A DNA stretch of 64,000 nucleotides from positions 23,229-87,228 of the forward strand of contig JAGSGF010000008.1 in NCBI GenBank assembly GCA_023955335.1. Reading direction: 5' to 3'. Below are positions 1 to 8,400 of the stretch, one piece after another. Position numbers and translations under genes: made by a program. The notes beneath the pieces were generated by a model. The model ran no database searches, was not told the DNA's origin, and saw nothing but the letters and a program-made list of their open reading frames with translations. Numbering within the stretch: position 1 is the first letter of the stretch; each line of letters starts with the position of its first letter. The DNA comes from Yoonia sp. (lineage in GTDB: Bacteria; Pseudomonadota; Alphaproteobacteria; Rhodobacterales; Rhodobacteraceae).

Positions 1-487
1 CGGGTTGCAGGGTTTCAACCTTCCTGTCGCCTGTCGGGGTCAGGATATCTGTGCCTGCGGCGTAGCAGATGAACACCTCTGTCGGCGATGTATCCACATC
101 GGTCAACGCCACGGCACCGTTGCCGAACTGTTCCATCAGGGCCATCGTGCCCGAGCCATCGGTGACAAAGAAAAACCGCTCGTAATTTCCGTCGATGATC
201 ACCGAAATCACGGTGATCTGGCTGCCTTCCAATTCGGTGGGCACTTTGCCATTGTCAAAGGGCAAGCCGCCGGTCTGTTCCACGATAAAATTGTAGGACG
301 TGCCGTCGATGATCACAGTGGTGTCAGGATCGACGTCGCCGCCGTTGGCCTCGAGCACAATATCACCCGTGGGTCCGCTATCGAATGTGATAAGCGTGGT
401 CGGCTGCTGTGACATGTTGTCGATATTCAGCGCCGCGTTATTCGCGCTGGAACCATCGCCGCGTGCATAGAAACTGAGGGTTGTCAT
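1..487 (-). CDS. Hint-domain (Hedgehog/intein) containing protein, N-terminal part; C-terminus runs off the left edge
   Basis: Manual minus-strand translation from ATG at 487: MTTLSFYARGDGSSANNAALNIDNMSQQPTTLITFDSG...EVFICYAAGTDILTPTGDRKVETLQP; the C-AAGTxIxTPxGxxxVExL pattern is typical of rhodobacterial Hint domains. Absent from ORF track because it is edge-truncated. Confidence 0.75.
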   Translation of the reverse strand, partial: MTTLSFYARGDGSSANNAALNIDNMSQQPTTLITFDSGPTGDIVLEANGGDVDPDTTVIIDGTSYNFIVEQTGGLPFDNGKVPTELEGSQITVISVIIDGNYERFFFVTDGSGTMALMEQFGNGAVALTDVDTSPTEVFICYAAGTDILTPTGDRKVETLQP

Positions 488-693
488 TGTGCCTATCCGT
501 TAACGCGCATTGCGCTGTCTTCACACAAAATTAACCTCAATATTTGTTGAAATTCGGGCGATAAGACGCGCAATTCAGGCGAACATGGGGCAACACCCGC
601 CGACCCTTGAGAGCACAATCGGAGATTTTGCTTTGGACATCATGCCACCGGCCCAAAAGCGCCCAGCGACGTCATCGCCCCGACGGTTCGGAC

Positions 694-993
694 TCAAAAG
701 CCCTGCATAAGCATGTCGACGGCGATTGTGACGTTTTCAAATTCCTCATCGAGCGTACCAATTGGCGACGTAAGTATGCCAAGCGGGACCGCAGCCAGAA
801 ACTGCGTGGCCATGACGACAGATTGTCCGTCAATTTCAAAGATCGGATTGAGTTTTGTCGCCGGTTTTGGTGCGCGAGACTTTGGCAAAAGCGGCACAAC
901 GACCCGTGTGTTGAGATCGCTTAAAAGATCGGTTTGCACATCCAGCAGGAAGCCGTCACCGGATGGATTTGGAAAAACATCGTATTTGGCCAT
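694..993 (-). CDS. ccdB: CcdB family toxin
   Basis: MAKYDVFPNPSGDGFLLDVQTDLLSDLNTRVVVPLLPKSRAPKPATKLNPIFEIDG... CcdB-like; start overlaps ccdA stop (TGATG). Confidence 0.88.
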   Translation of the reverse strand: MAKYDVFPNPSGDGFLLDVQTDLLSDLNTRVVVPLLPKSRAPKPATKLNPIFEIDGQSVVMATQFLAAVPLGILTSPIGTLDEEFENVTIAVDMLMQGF

Positions 994-1223
994 CAGAACT
1001 GGCGGAAGCTGTCGAGCGGCAAACCATGGTTTTCGACGTAGGCGTTGGAGCTTTTTAGCGCTGCAGCGTTTGTCGCTTTCCATTGTTCCGATTTGGCGGC
1101 CATGACCGCATGACGAACCCCCTCCTCTGCCGCGCGTGACAAATTCACCTTCAGCGCCTTGGCTTCAGTGAGCAATGCGGCATCAAGCGACAGGTTCGTC
1201 GGCTTTCGGGGCTGAGCAGTCAT
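993..1223 (-). CDS. ccdA: CcdA family antitoxin
   Basis: MTAQPRKPTNLSLDAALLTEAKALKVNLSRAAEEGVRHAVMAAKSEQWKATNAAALKSSNAYVENHGLPLDSFRQF, CcdA-type; upstream of and overlapping ccdB. Confidence 0.87.
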   Translation of the reverse strand: MTAQPRKPTNLSLDAALLTEAKALKVNLSRAAEEGVRHAVMAAKSEQWKATNAAALKSSNAYVENHGLPLDSFRQF

Positions 1224-1270
1224 GGGCAGGTCTCCTTTGGCATGAATATCACGTTGAAATATGCACGTCA

Positions 1271-1302
1271 ATTATACGCATATAAGATGCGCAGTTCTGC
1301 GC
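1271..1302 (-). promoter_or_regulatory. ccdAB promoter/operator candidate: TATAAT -10 plus palindrome GCGCAG-TT-CTGCGC
   Basis: Plus 1271-1276 ATTATA = minus TATAAT; 1289-1302 GCGCAGTTCTGCGC is a perfect 6-2-6 palindrome at the -35 position; 1272-1285 TTATA-CGCA-TATAA is a second inverted repeat. Confidence 0.5.
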
Positions 1303-1340
1303 GGTCTTGGGGGGCATCGTGTCAAAAGTCTGGCCGACGC

Positions 1341-1354
1341 TTGATTTGCATCAT
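1341..1354. promoter_or_regulatory. FNR/CRP-type box TTGATTTGCATCAT upstream of class I aldolase
   Basis: One mismatch to TTGAT-N4-ATCAA; about 46 nt upstream of the ORF start at 1400. Confidence 0.55.
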
Positions 1355-1399
1355 TCGAAATTTTCGGCGCGCAGCTAACATCGCGCAGGTATCACAGAC

Positions 1400-2440
1400 A
1401 TGTCGGGATCGACGATGACCATCACGGACGAACTTCAGGCGACCGTCGAACAGATTGCGCAATCAGGCAAAGGCATTCTTGCGGCGGATGAAAGCTTGCC
1501 AACCATCGCCAAGCGTTTTGCGCAAATCAAGGTTGAATCGACTGCGCAAAACCGTCGTGCATATCGCGCGTTGTTGTTTACGGCCCCCGCACTTGAAAAC
1601 TATATCAGTGCTGTGATCGCCTTCGAGGAAACGCTTGGCCAGAAGACCGACGATGGCGTGCCGTTGACAGATGCGCTGGTGCAACGCGGCATTGTTCTCG
1701 GGGTTAAGGTGGACAAGGGCACCGGGCCGCTCGCGCTTTCGCGCGGGGATCACATTACCTTTGGTTTGGATGGGCTGGCCGAGCGGTTGCAGCGGTTCAA
1801 AAGCCAAGGAGCGCGCTTTGCCAAGTGGCGCGAGGTCTATCAGATTAGTGATCGCTATCCGTCGTTCGTGGGCATCAGCGCCAATGCCGAAACGCTTGCG
1901 CGTTATGCCGCAGTTTGTCAGGCGCATGGCATTGTCCCCATTGTGGAGCCGGAGGTTTTGATCGATGGCGACCATAGCCTCGCGCGTTGCGCCGACGTCA
2001 CCCAAGCCGTGCAAACTGCGGTTTTCCAAGCATTACATCGTCACCATGTCGCGCTCGAGCACGTAATCCTGAAGCCCAATATGGTCATGCAAGGCAAAGA
2101 TCACACCGTTAAGGCAAGTGCCGACGAAATCGCCCGCGCGACACTGCGCGTTTTTCGGCGCACTGTCCCCGCAGCAATCCCAAGCATCAATTTTCTTTCA
2201 GGCGGCATGAGCCCCGCAGAGGCGACTGCCAACCTAAATGCCATAAACGCCAGTCACCCGACGTCGCCTTGGTTGCTGTCGTTTTCCTTTGGCCGTGCGC
2301 TGCAGCAGCCTGTGTTGCAGGCTTGGCAAGGCAAAGACCGGACTGGTGGTTCAGCACAGCAGGCATTGTTAAAAAGAGCGCGATTGAATGCAGCCGCGCA
2401 AGCTGGTGCGTATGATGCAGCGATGGAGGCGTCACACTGA
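1400..2440 (+). CDS. Class I fructose-bisphosphate aldolase
   Basis: GKGILAADESLPTIAKRF...NRRAYRALLFTAP...VEPEVLIDGDHSL...LKPNMVM...INFLSGGMS typical class I FBP aldolase. Confidence 0.93.
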   Translation: MSGSTMTITDELQATVEQIAQSGKGILAADESLPTIAKRFAQIKVESTAQNRRAYRALLFTAPALENYISAVIAFEETLGQKTDDGVPLTDALVQRGIVLGVKVDKGTGPLALSRGDHITFGLDGLAERLQRFKSQGARFAKWREVYQISDRYPSFVGISANAETLARYAAVCQAHGIVPIVEPEVLIDGDHSLARCADVTQAVQTAVFQALHRHHVALEHVILKPNMVMQGKDHTVKASADEIARATLRVFRRTVPAAIPSINFLSGGMSPAEATANLNAINASHPTSPWLLSFSFGRALQQPVLQAWQGKDRTGGSAQQALLKRARLNAAAQAGAYDAAMEASH

Positions 2441-2483
2441 CAGGCGCGTCGTAAAATGTCGTAAAATCTCGACGGCAGCGATA

Positions 2484-5400
2484 TCAGTGTGACGGGGGTT
2501 TGTCCGCGCGCGCCGTGCTATTTATCCGCGATGTGTCGGCATCGGCGGCCCCTGCCCTTCCTAACTGCACCACAACATGCAGGCTTTGTCCGCGATCTGG
2601 AAACGGGACAGCCTGCGACCCAAAGGGCGCGCCATCCACAGTGATGCCAACAACGCCGGTGCCCACGTGTTCGGGGTCTTTGATGACAATGGTCATACGG
2701 CCCTGATTGCCGTCCAATGTAACCTCGGCACCGCCCCAGTCTTTTGGCAAACTGGGGTCCAGATGCACGCTTTTTGCGGTCAGGCGCACGCCCAGAATGC
2801 CGCGCGTGGCCAGCTGCCAGCTCCAGCCAGCAGCGCCGGTATACCATGACCAGCCGCCAACCCCTGTCCATGCATCCGTGCCCGACACATCCCCTGTCAG
2901 AACATATGGTTCGCGCCGATAGTGATCTGCCCGCTGTTTGGTGTCGCTCCGGCGGATCGGGTTGATGATATCAAAGACTTGCCATGCGCGGTCACCATCG
3001 CCGATTTCCGCCATCGCGACCCCGAGCCACGTCGCCGCATGGGTATATTGGCCGCCGTTTTCGCGGATACCGGCCGGATAGGCCTGAATATACCCAGGAT
3101 CCCGATCGCTGTTCTGGAAGGGCGGCGTCAGCAGCCGTATCAGTCTTTGGTCGCTGTCGACCAACTGTTCGTACGCTGATTCAAGCGCTTGGCGTGACCG
3201 TGCATCGGGTGGCTCGCCGCACAGGACGCTCCAGCATTGTGCGATAAGGTCGATCCGGCACTCGTCATTTGTCCCGGAGCCCCAAGGGACGCCATCGTCG
3301 TCAAAGGCCCTGACATACCACGCGCCATCCCACGCATGTTCGTCCAGAGCGGCTTGAAGTTTCTGCACGTGGACTTGCCAGCGTTCAACGCGATTTGTCT
3401 CGCCCGTGACTTTGGCCAGCGGCGTAAAGGCGCGGATCGTGGCGATTTGAAACCACGCAAGCCAGACGCTTTCGCCTTTGCCGTCCGCGCCGATGCGATC
3501 CATGCCGTCGTTCCAATCGCCGCTGCCGATCAGCGGTAACCCATGCGCGCCGGTGCGCAGGCCCCGATCAATTGCGCGGGCGCAATGTTCCAGCAGCGAT
3601 GCGGTCTCGCCCCGATTGAACCGCTCGTATCGGTCGCCTTCGTCGGCGCGCAGTTCGGGGGCGGTAAGAAATGGTAGATCTTCGGACAAAATAGCAGTGT
3701 CATCCGTCGCCTCGATATAGCGTGCGACGACATAGGGCAGCCAAAGATAATCGTCCGAACAGCGCGTCCTGACGCCTTGGCTTCCGGGTGGGTGCCACCA
3801 GTGCAGCACGTCACCTTCTTCGAACTGGTGGCGGGCCGCACGCAAGATATGGCCGCGCACCCGTTTGGGATCACTATGAAGGACGCCAAGCATGTCTTGC
3901 AGCTGATCGCGAAAACCGAACGCGCCGCCTGCTTGGTAGAACCCGGCGCGCGCCATCATCCGGCAGGAAAGATTTTGATAGGGCAGCCATTGATTGACCA
4001 TCAGGTTCAACGCCGGATCCGGTGTCTTGACCTGAAGCGCCCCCAGCTGTGTGTCCCAGAATGCGCGCAAATCCTCGAATGCGCCGGTAATCTCTGCGGG
4101 GTTGCGCCAGCGTGCGATCAGGCGGGCTGCCGCGGCATGATCGGCACCTTCGCCCAAGACGAACACGACGTCTTGTGTGGCCCCGGGGTCCAACATGATG
4201 TGTACTTGATACGCCGCGCAGGCATCGCCACCCGGTGTAAAGCGGCCCCCCAGATCCCATCGGTGCAGGGCATCGGGTGATGACACATCCCCGTCCTGTC
4301 CCAAAAAGTCGCGCCGGTCGCCGCTGACGCTATGCGGATCTGCCGAGGCCGACAGAAACGCGACGCGGCCGCCGAACTCCGGGGTCCAGCCGTTTTGCGC
4401 CAGTATCGCTTTTTGAGCAGGATCATAGACGGTCGTGATGTGGGGCTTGGCGACGCTTGCTGTCGCGCCGATCAGCCATTCGGCATAGTAGGTTGCCGTC
4501 AAGCGCCGCGCAGTCGCAGAGAGGTTCCGAAGCCGCAGGCGGATCAGCTTGACCGGCGCGTCAACTGGCACAAACACCAGCATCTCTTGGTCCAAATCCT
4601 TGCTGGTCTGGTGCCAGCGCGAATAGCCCATTCCATGCCTGACCTGACATGTGGCGTCTTGGCCCATCGGCGCGGGTGTCGTCGTCCAGATCTGTGCCAG
4701 CGCCTCGTCGCGCAGGTAAAGAACCTCGCCGGGCGCGTTGCAGACCGGATCATTTGACCACGGCGTCAGCCGATGCTCGCCACTGTTCAGCGCCCACGTG
4801 AACCCAAGGCCCGCCTCGCTGACAATCGTGCCGAAGCTGTCATTGGCCAGCACATTACACCACGGTGCGGGCGTTGTCTCGCCGGGGGCGATCTGCATCA
4901 CGTATTCCCGGTTCACCTCGTCGAAACCGCCAAGGCCGTTGTCGAAAAGCAAATCCGTCGGCCGGGTCACCACGGGCGGACTGGCAAAGGTTGCATCCGC
5001 CGAAGGTTCGAATCGCGGCGGCGGCGCATGCGCGTCCAGCGCGCTATCGACGATATCGGCCAAAAGCGCGTGGTCCCCCGTCAGGACGATATGCGCCGCC
5101 GCCTCAAGACCGCTTTTTGTGACCATGTCGATCTGATCCGAAGACAGCAGATGAATGCCGCCGCGCCGCCCCAGAAACCCTTCGGAGTGGCTGTCGCGCA
5201 GCACCGAAAGCACATATTCCCGCAACGGCTCTTCGTAGCTTGATGTGGCGCTGCGCAGGATCACAAGATCAGTTTCCAAACCGACACCGTGCCAAAGCCG
5301 TTGTGCCCGAATGAGCGTATCCAGCAGATCAGGTTCGTCCGTGCTTTCGAGCTTTAACAGCAGGATCGGCAAATCGCCGGAAATGCCAAACCGCCACAGA

Positions 5401-8400
5401 CCGGCCTGCCCTTGCCAGCCCGCGCCATTTTGCGGCGCGACCGCGCGCAGCGTGTGGCCGGGCTGTGCCATAAATGACGACAGAACCTGAAGTTCAGGAA
5501 GATGCGGTGGCTCGATTTTCAGACGGTGAACGGTGCGTCTTACTTCGAGCATGGCATCACGAAAGGCCCGATCAAGCGCTGACTGCGGGTACTTTCGGGC
5601 GGTGGCCAGCACCTGCTCTTGTGAGGTGCCGGTGACGGTCAGAAAGGCGAATTGTTTGGTTTCCATCGGCGCAAGGCTGACCCGCGCTTGCAGCGCCATG
5701 ATCGGGTCCAGCGTCCAACCGACCGTACCGCTCAGGTCGTGTTGCAGGCCAAGGGGCGAGGCCAAGCTGCCGTTCCTGCCGATAAACCGCGCGCGGTCCG
5801 TCTCGTGACCGACAAGCAAGATCGCCGGATCGTCGGCAACCAGTTTGTGCAAAAGAACCGGTGGCGCGGTCTCTGGGCGACGCGGGCGGCGCGCGAAAAT
5901 TAACGCGTCATCTTGCGCCAGATAATCGCTCCCGACGAAAAGCTTGCTGAAGGCCGGATGCCGTTCGTCATCTTGAGGTGGGGCAAGCACGACCTCGGCG
6001 TAGCTGGTCAGATCGACTGTCCGCTGGGCGTTGCTTTCGTTAATGACCGTGACACGGCGTATCTCGACATCGTCGAACGGGGCGACCGTCACGTCCATGC
6101 GGATCGCAATGTCGTTGTGCCGTTGCAGCATCTCGACCATATGCTGGTGAAAGACTGTTTTGGGTTCGCGACACCGTGCCCCCGCAGGCATGCGGCCAAC
6201 GGACCACAGCTGTTTGCTATCGCGATCTTGCACATAGAGCCATGTCCCGTAGCTGTCGCTTGTCGGATCGGGCCGCCAGCGGGTCAGCGCGGTCTTGCGC
6301 CAACTGAGCCCACCGGACCCTGCGCTGGATATCCCGACAGACATCTGGCCGTTTCCCAGAAAATGCATCTGTGGCACGGCGGCATCGGGCGATGGAATCC
6401 AGGGTGCCAAGGCAGGCGGACCAGCGGCCGCCGGTTCTGTTTCCCATGTCTCGTCGGCACGGCCCACTTCAAGCGGCGCATCCCATGGCACGCGTTCTTG
6501 CAACAACAGATCGACTGCACGGATCGGCTTTTCGCGCAGGGTCCAATGCACGAGGCAGTCGTCCGTTAACACATTGGTAATCGCGGCCATCGTCATGCCC
6601 TGATGATGCGCCATGAACGCACTGACGGCCACGAACGGCTGGCTTTCGGACACCCGACTGGGCGTAAAATCAAGCGCCTCGATAAACCCAAAGCAGGTCA
6701 ATGCACCAAGGTTTTCGAGATCCCGCAAGTTTTGAGTGGCGCAGCAGGGCCACGCGCCAAGCGCCAGTGCCGTCGCATAGGGTGCCACCACCAGATCCTC
6801 TGTCAAACCGCGACGGATCCCGAGCGCGGGCACACCAAAGGCGCGATATTGATAGGTGCCCGCACTGTCGGTCACGCCGAAGGCCGATTCTGAAATACCC
6901 CACGGGATGCCCCGCTCGGCTGCATAGCTGCGCTGGACCTCGACGGCGGTCAGTTCGCTTTCGCCAAGGAGCGTGTCGCGATGGCTGGGCAGGAAAATCG
7001 GCGGCATGAGGTACTCGAACATCGACCCGTTCCATGACAGGATCGACGGCTTTCCTTTGAATTGCGTGATCGGGCGACTGAACGAAAACCATTGCTCGAT
7101 CGGCGCGTCACCCTTGGCGATGGCAAACAGACTGGCCAGACGGGCTTCGGTCGCCAGAAGGTCGTAATGGCTGCTGTCCATCTTTCCGGCGCTCAGATTA
7201 TAGCCAATCTGAAAGAGCCGGACCTTGGGGTTATACAAGAAGCTGAAGTCCATGCCATAAGCGAGCCTGTCGGCGTGATCGGCCACGGCTTTCAAGTCGG
7301 TTCGCAACTGTGCATCGGCATCCAAGCCACGCACGATGGCGTCGCGAAGATCGGTCAGCCATGTGGCATCTGCGCCGCCATCTGCCAATTTGCGGTCGAT
7401 CTCTGCCAACAGATCGGGCCGGTGCGCTTGCTGGGTATCCGATGCCGCGACAGGCGAGAGCAGCTGCGCAACCCGCGCGGCGAAACCGGCTTGGTTTGCT
7501 GGCGCTGCATTGAGCAGATCGAGCCATGGCAGGTGCTGCGCCAGATCCCTTTCCAGCGCGTGAAGGTGGTGGCGGACCCGCTCCATCCAGACGGTCACAT
7601 CGTGCAGCTTTTCCGGTGTGACATCGGCGGATGCCGCGATCGCGTTCTGGATGACCTCTTCCAGCCGCCGCCAATGCGTCGATGACACTGCGCGCAACGC
7701 GGTGGGCCAGTCAGCCGGATGTATCCGCGATGTGTCGATCTGGCGCGCAAACGCATCGTGTCCGTCGGCAAAGGCTTGGGCATCATAGCCGGGCAGCTGC
7801 CGGACGGCCTGTTCCAATAGCGCCAGCGTTACGGTCAAACCGTCAAAGTTGCGATGATCGCACGCAGGAAGGCGGGCGAGGTCAAGACAGCCTTGTTTGA
7901 GCGTGATCAGCGACATCGCCAAATTGCCGCTATCAACGGTCGAAACATATTGCGGTTCGAGAGGTTCCAGGCTTCGCGTGTCGTACCAGTTCAGGATATG
8001 GCCGCGATGGGATTTCAGCCGGTCAAGGGTCGCCAGTGTATTTTGTGCGCGCATCACAAGATCGCTTGTTGCGATAAACCCGAGTGCGCGCGCCGAAAGG
8101 GCTGAGACCAGGAAAAGACCGATATTGGTGGGCGATGTCCGGTGCGCGATCTTGTGCTCGGGCACGTCCTGGTAGTTGTCGGGCGGCAGCCAGTTGTCTT
8201 CGGGACCAACGAATGTCTCGAAAAAATACCACGTGCGGCGCGCAATTTGGGCCAGATAAGAACGGTCGGCGTCAGAGGCCGTTTCGCCGCGAAACCGGCG
8301 TGGTCTTGCTGTCCAGATCGCAATCTCAGGCGCGATCAGCCAAAGCAGCAGAATCGGCATTGCAGGCAAGAGCGAGGCAAAGTCATAGAGAGCGAGGTCG

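Noticed and set aside
5-412. Plus-strand ORF of 135 aa at left edge
   Set aside because: Antisense shadow of the better-supported minus-strand Hint-domain CDS.
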